NCBI RefSeq assembly: GCF_037076455.1
Contig: NZ_AP028679.1
Location: forward strand, 759,501-823,500
Direction of reading: 5' to 3'
Origin: Desulfoferula mesophila
GTDB lineage: Bacteria; Desulfobacterota; Desulfarculia; Desulfarculales; Desulfarculaceae
Length of the DNA: 64,000 nucleotides
Below the pieces are notes generated by a model that was not told where the DNA came from, ran no database searches, and saw only the letters and a list, made by a program, of their open reading frames with translations. Both the position numbers and the translations under genes were made by a program. Positions 17,125-25,857 of the stretch are shown piece after piece; position 1 is the stretch's first letter; every line of letters begins with the position of its first letter.

Positions 17125-20100
17125 TCCTTCTCAACCCGAGGAGCCGCGCCTGGGCCTGATGGCCCGCCTAGTGCGCCCATTCGTCACCGGCCAGCTTTCG
17201 GTGCTGTTGATGATCCTGGCCGTGGCCCTGGGCGCGACCGCGGTGATGCTCACCCCCCGCGAGGAAGAGCCCCAGATCGTGGTGCCCCTGGCCGACGTCA
17301 TGGTGTCCGCGCCGGGGGCCGACGCCGCCGAGGTGGAGCGCCTGGTCACCACTCCCCTGGAGCGCCTGCTGTGGCAGATCGACGGGGTGGAGCACGTGTA
17401 CTCCATGGCCCGCCAGGGCCAGGCGGTGGTCACGGTGCGCTTTTTCGTGGGCGAGGACCGGGAGCGCTCCCTGGTCAAGCTCTACAACAAGATCGCCATG
17501 AACACCGACCAGGTGCCCACCCTGGTCACCGGCTGGGTGGTCAAGCCGGTGGAGATCGACGACGTTCCCATCATCACCCTGACCCTGCACTCGGCCCGCT
17601 ACTCCGACTACGAGCTGCGGCGCATGGCCGAGGAGATGCTCTTCTATCTCTCCCAAGTGCCGGACATCTCCCGCAGCGACATCGTGGGCGGGCGGCCCCG
17701 CCAGCTCCGGGTGGAGCTGAGTCCCCAGGCCCTGGCCGCCCACGGGCTCACCGCCCTGGCGGTGCAAAGGGCCCTGAGCGGGGCCGACTCCGCCGCCCTG
17801 GCCGGCAGCTTCGACCAGGCCGGGCAGAACTACCAGCTCACCAGCGACTCCTTCCTCACCAACGCCCGCCAGGTGGGCGAGTTGGTGGTGGGGGTGCACC
17901 AGGGCCGCCCGGTGTATTTGCGCGACGTGGCGCATATCATCGACGGCCCGGCCGAGCCGGGCACCTACAGCCGCATCGGCTTCGGCCGCCTGTGGCTCAA
18001 GGACCAGGGCCTGCCCATGGGCCGGCCGCCAGAGAACGCGGTGACCATCGCCCTGGCCAAGAAGCGCGGCACCAACGCGGTGAGCGTGGCCCAGGACATC
18101 CTGGACCAGGCCGAGACCCTCAAGCGCAAGATCCTGCCCGCCGGGGTGGGGCTCACCGTGACCCGCAACTACGGCCATACCGCCCAGACCAAGAGCGACG
18201 AGCTGATGAACTCGCTGTTTTTTGCGGTGCTCACCGTGGTGGCCCTTTTGGCCTTCACCCTGGGCTGGCGCGAGGCGCTCATCGTGGCCATCGCCGTGCC
18301 CCTGTCCTTTGCCATGGCCCTGTTCGTCAACTACCTGTTCGGCTACACCATCAACCGGGTGACCATGTTCGCCCTGATCCTCTCCCTGGGCCTGGTGGTG
18401 GACGACCCCATCACCAACGTGGACAACATCCAGCGCCACATCCGCATGGGCCGGCGCAAGCCCCTGGACGCCACCCTGGTGGCGGTGAACGAGGTGATGC
18501 CCCCGGTGATCATGTCCACCCTGGCCATCATCGTCAGCTTCGCCCCCATGTTTTTCATCACCGGCATGATGGGCCCCTACATGGCCCCCATGGCCGCCAA
18601 CGTTCCCCTCACCGTGACCTTCAGCACCCTGTGGGCCCTCACCGTGGTGCCCTGGCTCAGCTACCGCCTGCTCAAGGGCCTGGCCCCGTCCGGGTCCCAA
18701 CGGGAGGCGGAGCCCGTCCCCGCCCGGGAGCTGACCTCCCCCCTGCTGCGGCGCGTTTACGCCGCGGGGGTGCGGCCCTTTTTGGAGCACCGCTGGCTGC
18801 GCTGGGCCCTGGGTCTGGGCATCGTGGCGGCCCTGCTGGCCAGCGTGATGCTGGTGGCCCTGCGCCAGGTGCCGGTGAAGATGCTGCCCTTTGACAACAA
18901 GAACGAGTTCCAGCTGGTCTTGGACCTGCCCGAGGGAACCACCCTGGAGTCCACCGACCGGGCGGTGCGTGCCTTCGAGGACTACCTGGCCGGGGTGCCC
19001 GAGGTGGTGGATTTCACCTCCACCGTGGGCACGGCCTCGCCCATGGACTTCAACGGCATGGTGCGCCACTACTACCTGCGCCGGGGCGGCAACGTGGCCG
19101 ACATCCGGGTCAACCTGGTGCCCAAGGAGCGCAGGGAGCAGCAGAGCCACGAGATCATGCTGCGCCTGCGGGCCGACCTCACGGACATCGCCCGGCGCCA
19201 CGGGGTGAACCTCAAGCTGGTGGAGCTGCCGCCGGGCCCGCCGGTTTTGGCCACGGTGGTGGCCGAGGTCTACGGCCGCCCCGGCACCCCCTACGCCGAT
19301 CTGGTAAAGGGAGCGGCGCTGGTGCGCAAGGTCATGGGGGCCGAGGACCTGGTGGTGGACATCGACGATTCCACCGAAGCGGTGCGCCCCCGTTGGGATT
19401 TCGTGGTGGACAAGGAAAAGGCGGGCCTGCACGGGGTTAGCACCGAGCGCATCATCCAGACCCTGCGCCTGGCCTTGGGCGGGGTGCAGCCGGCCACGGT
19501 GCATCTGGCCCATGAGCGCCAGCCCCTGCCGGTACGCCTGATCCTGCCCCGCCTGGCCCGCTCCAGCCTGGAGGAGCTGAGCCAGCTTCCCCTGGCCACG
19601 GCCCAGGGCGGCAGCGTGCCCCTGGGCGAGCTGGGCCGCTTCCAGCAGATGGACAGCGAGCAGCCGGTGATGCACAAGGACCTCAGGCCGGTGGTGATGG
19701 TCTATTCCGAGCTGGCCGGGCGCTCGCCGGCCACGGCCATCCTGGATTTGCAGGACAAGCTGGCCCGGGAAAAGCTGCCGCCCGGGGTGCAGGTGTCCTG
19801 GGACGGCGAGGGAGAGTGGCACATCACCCTCAGGGTGTTCCGCGACCTGGGCCTGGCCTTCGGCGCGGCCCTGGTGGGCATCTTCATCCTGCTGGTGGTG
19901 CAGACCGGCAGCTTTTTGGTGCCGCCCCTGCTCATGGTGGCCATACCGCTCACTTTGTTGGGCATCATGCCCGGTTTCTGGCTGTTGAACCTCATAGGGG
20001 GCTCCCCCGTGGCCGGCCTGCCCAACCCCATATTCTTCACCGCCACCAGCATGATCGGCATGATCGCCCTGGGGGGCATCGTGATCCGCAACTCGGTGGT

Positions 20101-20374
20101 GCTCATAGAGTTCGTGCACAACGAGCTGGACGAGGGGCTGTCCTTCCAGGAGGCCATCCTGGCCAGCGGGGCGGTGCGCTTCAGGCCCATCATCCTCACT
20201 GCGGCCACCACCGCCCTGGGGGCCTGGCCCATCACCCTGGACCCCATCTTCTCCGGCCTGGCCTGGGCCCTTATCTTCGGCCTGGCCGCCTCCACCGCCT
20301 TCAGCCTGCTGGTGGTGCCGGTGGCCTATTACGCCCTGTACCGTAAAAAACTGGGCTCCTCCCCGGCGGCCTAG
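17114..20374 (+). CDS. RND-family efflux transporter, inner-membrane pump
   Basis: 1086 residues, the usual length for AcrB-type pumps, with 12 membrane helices and two large periplasmic loops. The TM4 aspartate pair of proton relay is in LGLVVDDPITNVDNIQRH, and the N-terminal R..VTTPLERLLWQIDGVEHV segment is the docking/porter region. The DDPITNVDNI variant puts it in a less studied branch of the family, so the exported compound cannot be named. It forms one operon with the channel and adaptor genes. Confidence 0.92.
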   Translation: MPVNPSQPEEPRLGLMARLVRPFVTGQLSVLLMILAVALGATAVMLTPREEEPQIVVPLADVMVSAPGADAAEVERLVTTPLERLLWQIDGVEHVYSMARQGQAVVTVRFFVGEDRERSLVKLYNKIAMNTDQVPTLVTGWVVKPVEIDDVPIITLTLHSARYSDYELRRMAEEMLFYLSQVPDISRSDIVGGRPRQLRVELSPQALAAHGLTALAVQRALSGADSAALAGSFDQAGQNYQLTSDSFLTNARQVGELVVGVHQGRPVYLRDVAHIIDGPAEPGTYSRIGFGRLWLKDQGLPMGRPPENAVTIALAKKRGTNAVSVAQDILDQAETLKRKILPAGVGLTVTRNYGHTAQTKSDELMNSLFFAVLTVVALLAFTLGWREALIVAIAVPLSFAMALFVNYLFGYTINRVTMFALILSLGLVVDDPITNVDNIQRHIRMGRRKPLDATLVAVNEVMPPVIMSTLAIIVSFAPMFFITGMMGPYMAPMAANVPLTVTFSTLWALTVVPWLSYRLLKGLAPSGSQREAEPVPARELTSPLLRRVYAAGVRPFLEHRWLRWALGLGIVAALLASVMLVALRQVPVKMLPFDNKNEFQLVLDLPEGTTLESTDRAVRAFEDYLAGVPEVVDFTSTVGTASPMDFNGMVRHYYLRRGGNVADIRVNLVPKERREQQSHEIMLRLRADLTDIARRHGVNLKLVELPPGPPVLATVVAEVYGRPGTPYADLVKGAALVRKVMGAEDLVVDIDDSTEAVRPRWDFVVDKEKAGLHGVSTERIIQTLRLALGGVQPATVHLAHERQPLPVRLILPRLARSSLEELSQLPLATAQGGSVPLGELGRFQQMDSEQPVMHKDLRPVVMVYSELAGRSPATAILDLQDKLAREKLPPGVQVSWDGEGEWHITLRVFRDLGLAFGAALVGIFILLVVQTGSFLVPPLLMVAIPLTLLGIMPGFWLLNLIGGSPVAGLPNPIFFTATSMIGMIALGGIVIRNSVVLIEFVHNELDEGLSFQEAILASGAVRFRPIILTAATTALGAWPITLDPIFSGLAWALIFGLAASTAFSLLVVPVAYYALYRKKLGSSPAA

Positions 20375-20399
20375 GCAGGTCCGGCCGCGTTTATTGGGC

Positions 20400-20429
20400 T
20401 TGGGCCCCGGCGCCTGCTCGTATTATATT
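20400..20429 (+). promoter_or_regulatory. Possible sigma-70 promoter for the NarL-type two-component pair
   Basis: TTGGGC at 20400-20405 and TATATT at 20424-20429 are separated by 18 nt in the short gap before the kinase gene. Moderate match only. Confidence 0.3.
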
Positions 20430-20479
20430 GGGGCGGCGCGGGGCCATGGGGACCAGGCCCGGCGCGAGGAGAAAACGGT

Positions 20480-22525
20480 TTGCCGGGCAGAGAGCACAAA
20501 ACGAGGCCGCCGCGCCGCAGCCAGTGGGTGGGTTACGGAGCCCTGTTTCTGACCATCCTCTTGGGCGCGATCTATTCCCTGGCCGTGTTCAGCACCATCC
20601 GGGACCAGGCCACGGAAGAAAACAAGGACGCCACCCTGGTCCAGGCCGAGACCGCAACCCGCTTCATCGCCGAACAACAAGACGGCCTGCTCAATCTCCT
20701 GGGGGTCATCGCCTCCCGGGACCGACTGCGCCAAGCGGTGTCCGCGGGAGACCAGGTGGAGCTGGACTCCTTCCTGCAGCCGGTTTTGGCCCTGGACACC
20801 CAGATCAGCTCGGTTTTTCTGGCGGACACCCAAGGCCGCTATCTCACCCGGGTGCCCAAGCTGGGCGGCGACCGGGAGCTGCCGCCGGTGGGGTTGTTGC
20901 CCCCCACCCCCTGGGTGTCGGGCATGGAGCCCAGCCGTTGCGGAACCCTGGAGCCCTGCCTGATAATCTCGGTGCCGGTCCGGGGGCTGGACGGCGAGAT
21001 AGCCGCCTATTTGGGGGTGACCCAGCCTCCCGTTTTTTGGAAAAACTTTTTCCGGCAGATGGCGGCGCGGCCCGGGCGCACCTATTTCCTTTTTGATCAA
21101 GACGGCAGGGCGGTGGCCGCCGGGCTGGCCAAGGCCGAGCTGCCCGCCGGGGCCCTGGAGGACATGGCTTCGCTGGTGCGCCGGCATCTGGGGCCCAAAG
21201 AGCGCCACTGGGTGGGCGTGGTGCGTCTGCCCGGCAACGGCGAACAGGTTTTCGCCGCCGGGGCCTCGGTGCCGGCCTCGGGCTGGAGCGTGGTGGTCAT
21301 CCACGACTACCAGACGGCCATGGCCCCCAACCGGGCCATGTTCCGCAGCATCTTTTTGTTTTTGGCGCTCTTGCTGTGCTGCCTGGTCTTTTTGGGGGGC
21401 CTGTTGTTCACCCGCTACCGGGCCCAGGAGCGCCGCCTGGTGAGCATCCGGGGCGAGGCCCGCCACCTGGAGGCCCTGGTGGCCGAGCGCACCGCCGACC
21501 TGGAGCTGTCCACCCAGCGCTACCTCAGCCTGGTGCAGGATCTGCCCGACGTGGTGTTCGAGCTGGACCAGGACGGGCGCTTCACCTTTGTGAGCCGGGC
21601 GGTGGAAAGGGTGTTGGGCTTACGTCCCGAGGAGATGCTGGGCCAGGTGCACCGGGAGTTCGTCCTGCCCCAAGACCGCCCCAAGTACGACCAGCAAAGG
21701 GCCCTTACCGAGCACGACGGCCTCATGAACATCCTGGCCCTCAGGCACCAGACCGCCGACGGCCGGGTGCGTTGGCTCTCCATCCACTCCCGGGGCCTGA
21801 ACGACGCCCGGGGCCGCAGCCTGGGCCGCCGGGGGGTGGCCCGCGACGTTACCCAGCAGGTGTTGGCCGAGCAAAGGGTGCGCGAGCTTTCCGGCCAGCT
21901 CATCAACGCCCAGGAAGAGGAGCGCAAGCGCCTGGCCCTGGATCTGCACGACGAGATGGGCCAGTTGCTCTCGGCGCTCAAGATCGGCCTGCAGACCCTG
22001 GCTCGCAACCACGAAGAAGCCCGGCCCGACCTGGACCGGCTCATCCGCCTAACCCAGGAGGTGATGGACCGCAGCCGTTCCCTGGCCTATCGTCTGCGCC
22101 CGGCCATCCTGGACAACTTCGGCCTCACCGCCGCCCTGACCGACCTGTGCGAGAGCCTCTCCGAAGACGGCGCCTTGGAGGTGATAACCCACTTGGAAAA
22201 GATCGACGACCGGGCCCTGGGCCCGGCCATGAAGACCACCCTGTTCCGCTTCGTGCAGGAGGCCCTCACCAACGTGATCAAGCACTCCCAGAGCGCCAAG
22301 GCCGAGGTCAGCCTCAACTCCCGCGACGGGTTGATCCGGGCCGAGGTGCGCGATTTCGGCCGGGGGTTTGACGTGGAAAAGATATTGGAGCAGGGTGGCG
22401 GGAGCCGTTTGGGTCTGTTGGGCATGCATGAACGCTTGAACCTGGTGGGCGGTCGGCTTACCATAAAGACCTCCACTCAGGGCACCGTATTGGTGGCCGA
22501 AGTGCACCCCGGAGGTCAGGCATGA
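20480..22525 (+). CDS. Sensor histidine kinase, NarL/DesK-type (extracytoplasmic sensor, PAS, HisKA_3)
   Basis: 681 residues from a TTG start preceded by GCGAGGAG. Two membrane helices (about 19-38 and 295-318) flank a periplasmic sensor region of some 250 residues, probably a Cache-like fold. A PAS domain follows (about 350-460; DLPDVVFELDQDGRFTFVS). The HisKA_3 dimerisation helix has the phosphorylated histidine in LALDLHDEMGQ (His490), and the ATPase domain (VRDFGRGFDVEKI, RLGLLGMHERLNL) completes the protein. It overlaps the response-regulator gene (ATGA). Position behind the RND operon suggests, but does not prove, that it controls the pump. Confidence 0.9.
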   Translation: MPGREHKTRPPRRSQWVGYGALFLTILLGAIYSLAVFSTIRDQATEENKDATLVQAETATRFIAEQQDGLLNLLGVIASRDRLRQAVSAGDQVELDSFLQPVLALDTQISSVFLADTQGRYLTRVPKLGGDRELPPVGLLPPTPWVSGMEPSRCGTLEPCLIISVPVRGLDGEIAAYLGVTQPPVFWKNFFRQMAARPGRTYFLFDQDGRAVAAGLAKAELPAGALEDMASLVRRHLGPKERHWVGVVRLPGNGEQVFAAGASVPASGWSVVVIHDYQTAMAPNRAMFRSIFLFLALLLCCLVFLGGLLFTRYRAQERRLVSIRGEARHLEALVAERTADLELSTQRYLSLVQDLPDVVFELDQDGRFTFVSRAVERVLGLRPEEMLGQVHREFVLPQDRPKYDQQRALTEHDGLMNILALRHQTADGRVRWLSIHSRGLNDARGRSLGRRGVARDVTQQVLAEQRVRELSGQLINAQEEERKRLALDLHDEMGQLLSALKIGLQTLARNHEEARPDLDRLIRLTQEVMDRSRSLAYRLRPAILDNFGLTAALTDLCESLSEDGALEVITHLEKIDDRALGPAMKTTLFRFVQEALTNVIKHSQSAKAEVSLNSRDGLIRAEVRDFGRGFDVEKILEQGGGSRLGLLGMHERLNLVGGRLTIKTSTQGTVLVAEVHPGGQA

Positions 22526-23193
22526 GTCCAAAGCATAGGGTCGTAATTTGCGACGATCACAGCATCGTGCGCGAAGGCATAAAACAGGTGCTGGCCAGCA
22601 ACCCCGGCCTGGAAGTGGTGGGCGAGGCGGCGGGCGGCCTGGAAGGCCTGGCCCTGATCGCCAAGGTCAAGCCCGACGTGGTGGTAACCGACATCACCAT
22701 GCCCGAGATGAACGGCATCGACTTGACCAAGGAGTTGGCCAAGGAGTTCCCCGAAATCCGGGTGGTGATACTCAGCGTGCACTCGCGCAAGACCTTCATC
22801 CTGGAGGCCCTCAAGGCCGGGGCTCGGGGTTACGTGCTCAAGGATTCGGCCGGAGAGAAGCTGTTGGACGCGGTGGAGGCGGTGTTGGCCGGGGAAAGCT
22901 ACCTGGACTCGCCCGTGGCCGGGCACATCGTGGACGAGTTCGTCAAGATGCCCTCGCCGGTGGAGCCCGCCGGCGGCGGCGAGACCCTCACCGACCGCGA
23001 ACGCCAGATCCTTTCCCTGGTGGTGGAGGGATTCTCCAACAAGCAGATCGCCGAGAAACTCTTTCTCAGCCCCAAGACGGTGGACAACCACCGCGCCAAA
23101 ATCATGTCCAAATTAGGCCGCCGCGACGTCATCGGCCTGGTCAAATATGCCCTGGCTACTGGGTTGGTGGATCCCGACACCTGGGGACGGTAG
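22522..23193 (+). CDS. NarL/LuxR-family response regulator
   Basis: 223 residues. The receiver domain (VVICDDHSIVREGIKQVL, phosphorylation aspartate in VVTDITMPEMNG) is followed by a LuxR-type helix-turn-helix (LTDRERQILSLVVEGFSNKQ, SPKTVDNHRAKIMSKLG). The ATG overlaps the kinase stop, so the two form a cognate pair. Confidence 0.93.
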   Translation: MSPKHRVVICDDHSIVREGIKQVLASNPGLEVVGEAAGGLEGLALIAKVKPDVVVTDITMPEMNGIDLTKELAKEFPEIRVVILSVHSRKTFILEALKAGARGYVLKDSAGEKLLDAVEAVLAGESYLDSPVAGHIVDEFVKMPSPVEPAGGGETLTDRERQILSLVVEGFSNKQIAEKLFLSPKTVDNHRAKIMSKLGRRDVIGLVKYALATGLVDPDTWGR

Positions 23194-23766
23194 GGCGGCT
23201 TCGCCAGACGGCGGGATGCTGCGTTGCCATCGTCGCTCCGAACTCGCTGTAGGCTTTGCTACAGCTCCGTTTGTCGCTCCTCGGCGCCTTGCCTGCCGCC
23301 GCCTGGCTGTGCCGCTGGGGGGCGCCCAAGCTCGGCTGCGATAATAGTCAAAACGCCTAACTTGTTCGCCGGGCGCCTTGCCTGCCGCCGCCTGGCTGTG
23401 CAGCGGGGAAAGCCGCCTCCCAGGTGGACTAAAGGCCGCTACCCATAGCCCCCCATCGGCCTTAGCGCTCGGTCAATCCCTTAACTCCCTAAAATTTAAT
23501 CTATTTATTGTGCAAACCCGCTCGGCGGCCACTTTGGCGGTAGGGTTGGTTTCCCGTTCCACATGGTGATTTCTCCCGCCCGGCGGGGCGATTTCCCCCC
23601 ATGTATTAGTGCCTAGCTATGGCCTCTATGAGGTTTCCCCCTCATTTACCCCGGCGGCCTTCCTCGTTTTTACTGATAGCCATAGGGCAAAAAGGCCTGC
23701 CAGTCCCCTGGGGTACGGCGGGGCCTGGACGGACTAAGGGCAAAAATCTAGAGAGGGAGAAGATTT
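23194..23766 (+). other. 573-bp non-coding region with repeats
   Basis: No convincing gene. It contains a 30-bp perfect direct repeat (23283-23312 and 23372-23401) and a hairpin GCTGTAG/CTACAGC near 23249-23268. A long lower-GC stretch leads to the start of the TauE/SafE operon at 23767. It probably holds that operon's promoter, which I could not place. Confidence 0.5.
23283..23401 (+). repeat. 30-bp direct repeat pair
   Basis: The same 30 bases, beginning GGCGCCTTGCCTGCC and ending GGCTGTGC, occur at 23283-23312 and 23372-23401, 89 bp apart. The unit is cytosine-rich and lies outside any gene. It may be part of an interspersed repeat family. Confidence 0.75.
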
Positions 23767-24066
23767 ATGGTTAGGAAACTGACGGCTGCCGGTCTGACGG
23801 CCGCCCTTTTGAGCCTGTTGCCCGTATGGGCCTGGGCCGCGGGAGGCGGTGGAGCCAGCGAACTGGTGGTCGTGGCCGACACCCGAGGCCTGGGTGGATT
23901 CAACTTCTATTTGGCCACCCTCTACAACCAGAACATGTGGCTCTTCGCCACCTGGGCGGTGGTGCTCACCTCCCTGCTGGGCGTCTGCCTGGGCCTGCTC
24001 ATGGACCTGATCATGAGCCACATCGGTCTGGACCTGGGCAAGGGCGCCACTCACGTGGAACACTAG
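23767..24066 (+). CDS. Small membrane protein with signal peptide (99 aa)
   Basis: 99 residues: an N-terminal signal sequence (MVRKLTAAGLTAALLSLLPV, cleavage near AWA-AGG), a short extracytoplasmic stretch, and one membrane helix (about 58-85). A GAGAGGGAGA site precedes the ATG. It heads an eight-gene operon and lies 27 nt before the TauE/SafE permease, so it is likely an accessory subunit of that transporter. I recognise no named family. Confidence 0.7.
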   Translation: MVRKLTAAGLTAALLSLLPVWAWAAGGGGASELVVVADTRGLGGFNFYLATLYNQNMWLFATWAVVLTSLLGVCLGLLMDLIMSHIGLDLGKGATHVEH

Positions 24067-24093
24067 GCAACCCGGGCATAAGGAGCGAATACA

Positions 24094-25131
24094 ATGGATT
24101 GGCTATTCATGCACATGCCCATCGCGGGGGTCGATATCTTCTGGCCCGGCCTGGTGTTGATCGGATTCGCGGTGGGGGTGATCGGCGGCTTCTTCGGCAT
24201 GGGCGGGGCCTGGATGGTGACCCCGGGGCTCAACATCCTGGGATTCCCCATGGCCTTCGCCATCGGCACCGACATCGCCCACATCGCGGGCAAGTCGATG
24301 ATCTCCACCATGCGGCACTCCAAATTCGGCAACGTGGACTACCGCCTGGGCTTCATCATGCTGATAGGCACCATGGCGGGCATCGAGGTGGGCGCCCAAG
24401 GCATCATGGCCCTGGAACGCATCGGCCGGGTGGGCCCGGTGGTGCGCTGGGTCTACGTGATCTTCCTGGGCCTCATCTCGTTCATGGTGTTTTATGATTA
24501 CATCAAGGCGGTGAGAAGCCGCACCAAGAGCGACGACCCCAGCCACACGGGAGCCACCGGCGGCATCAACTGGGCGCCGACCCTGCACAAGATCAAGATT
24601 CCGCCCATGGTGCACTTCCGGGTCGCCAACATCCACTGTTCGGCGTGGCTGCCCATCTCCATCAGCTTCCTCACCGGCGTGCTGGCCGGCTTTCTGGGCG
24701 TGGGCGGCGGCGTGCTGCGCATGCCCGCCCTGATCTACTTCATCGGCGCCCCCACCCACGTGGCCGTGGGCACCGACCTGTTCGAGGTGATGATCTCCGG
24801 CCTGTACGGAGCCTTCACCTACAGCCTCAAGGGCCGCATCGAGCTGGTGGCGGTGTTCGTGATGCTCTGCGGCGCGGCCATAGGCGCCCAGATCGGCACC
24901 GTGGCCACCAAGTACGCCCAGGGCTACGGCATCCGCCTTCTGTTCGGCTGCGCGGTGCTTACCTGCATGATCTCCATCGTCTGCAAGCAGTACGGCGCCA
25001 ACGCCGCGGCCACGGTGCTCATCCTGGGGGCCATCAGCGTCATCTGCATCTACATCATGGCGATCATGTTCCGGGGCGCGGCCAACGAACTGCGGGAAAA
25101 GAAGATGGGCTCATCCGGGGCCAAGGCATAG
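24094..25131 (+). CDS. TauE/SafE (TSUP) family anion/sulfonate transporter
   Basis: 345 residues with about eight membrane helices. Two half-repeats carry the TSUP glycine-rich motifs: GFAVGVIGGFFGMGGAW and GVLAGFLGVGGGVLRMP. This family moves sulfite, sulfonates such as sulfoacetate, or other small organic anions across the inner membrane. The insertion between helices 4 and 5 is longer than in minimal TSUP proteins. The start has AAGGAGCG upstream. Its operon partners (two dikinase-like proteins and a two-component pair) suggest uptake of a substrate that is sensed and then phosphorylated, which is inference. Confidence 0.88.
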   Translation: MDWLFMHMPIAGVDIFWPGLVLIGFAVGVIGGFFGMGGAWMVTPGLNILGFPMAFAIGTDIAHIAGKSMISTMRHSKFGNVDYRLGFIMLIGTMAGIEVGAQGIMALERIGRVGPVVRWVYVIFLGLISFMVFYDYIKAVRSRTKSDDPSHTGATGGINWAPTLHKIKIPPMVHFRVANIHCSAWLPISISFLTGVLAGFLGVGGGVLRMPALIYFIGAPTHVAVGTDLFEVMISGLYGAFTYSLKGRIELVAVFVMLCGAAIGAQIGTVATKYAQGYGIRLLFGCAVLTCMISIVCKQYGANAAATVLILGAISVICIYIMAIMFRGAANELREKKMGSSGAKA

Positions 25132-25147
25132 GGCCGGGAGGTATGTG

Positions 25148-25471
25148 ATGAAAAAGATCGTATTGCTGTCGATCATGCTGCTGGCCCTGGTCTTTGCCGC
25201 CGGCTGCCTGGACAAGGCCGACGAGTCCCTGGTCTACCAGGGCGCCTGCCTGCAGGTGGACAACGGCGGCCACACCCTGGTGTTGGCCAACAGCCAACCG
25301 GAGCGCAACCCCATCAAGGGCGACAAGGCCACCTTCGACATCTCCAAGGCCAAGGTGGGCCTGGCCCCCGAGGTGGGCAACATGATCCGGGTGGCCTACT
25401 TCCCGGACAAGGGCAAGAACGTGGCTATCAAGGTGATGAACGTCACCAAGCAGGATCTGCGCAAGAAGTAA
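25148..25471 (+). CDS. Small lipoprotein (107 aa)
   Basis: MKKIVLLSIMLLALVFAAGC is a clear lipoprotein signal, with the lipidated cysteine at residue 20. The mature part (about 88 residues) is predicted to be mostly beta strand and contains no catalytic motif I recognise. The ATG at 25148 follows GGGAGGT at the right distance and only 16 nt after the permease stop. It probably sits in the envelope with the TauE/SafE transporter. Confidence 0.8.
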   Translation: MKKIVLLSIMLLALVFAAGCLDKADESLVYQGACLQVDNGGHTLVLANSQPERNPIKGDKATFDISKAKVGLAPEVGNMIRVAYFPDKGKNVAIKVMNVTKQDLRKK

Positions 25472-25488
25472 CCCCTCGGACTTCCCCG

Positions 25489-25520
25489 CCCCTCCCCTTG
25501 GCCCCGGCCATGGGGAGGGG
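25489..25520 (+). other. Intercistronic hairpin
   Basis: Perfect 9-bp inverted repeat CCCCTCCCC/GGGGAGGGG between the lipoprotein gene and the next gene, without a T run. It may be a partial terminator or an mRNA-stability element that splits the operon into two expression levels. Confidence 0.4.
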
Positions 25521-25547
25521 CTGGGAAGGCCTCCACAAGGAGCGGAC

Positions 25548-25838
25548 ATGGATTTTCGTAGAGGCCTGATCCTGGGCGTAATGGATATCCTGCTCTTGAG
25601 CGAGTTGACCTTCGCCATCTGGTACGCCCATTTTGAGATGGAAGTGGTGCTCTGGCGCTTTTTGCAGGTTTTCCTGCCCCTGGTGATCATCACCATCCTG
25701 GGTACCCGCTGGGCCTTCAGGCGCTGGGCCCCCAAGGTAAAGGTCACCGCCGAGGAGGCGGCCAGACAGCCCTGGCGGCCGGTGCATATGTTCGGGGCCC
25801 TGGGGCATGATCCCAACCCCCCCCGGCGCGATTCCTAG
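25548..25838 (+). CDS. Small two-helix membrane protein (96 aa)
   Basis: 96 residues with two hydrophobic helices (about 8-28 and 35-56) and a basic, proline-rich cytoplasmic tail. An AAGGAGCGG ribosome-binding site precedes the ATG. It lies 19 nt upstream of the first dikinase-like gene. No family recognised; the hydrophobic pattern, ribosome-binding site and codon use support a real gene. Confidence 0.7.
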   Translation: MDFRRGLILGVMDILLLSELTFAIWYAHFEMEVVLWRFLQVFLPLVIITILGTRWAFRRWAPKVKVTAEEAARQPWRPVHMFGALGHDPNPPRRDS

Positions 25839-25857
25839 GGGTAAGGGACACGGCGCG

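Noticed and set aside
17168-20119. 983-codon open frame on the minus strand opposite the RND pump
   Set aside because: It mirrors the pump gene exactly, is rich in His, Gly and Gln with no motifs, and results from high GC at third codon positions of the real gene.
23194-23569. Short overlapping frames with repeated residues, and a possible CRISPR-like repeat
   Set aside because: Only two repeat copies, no regular spacers and no cas genes; the frames arise from the 30-bp repeat.
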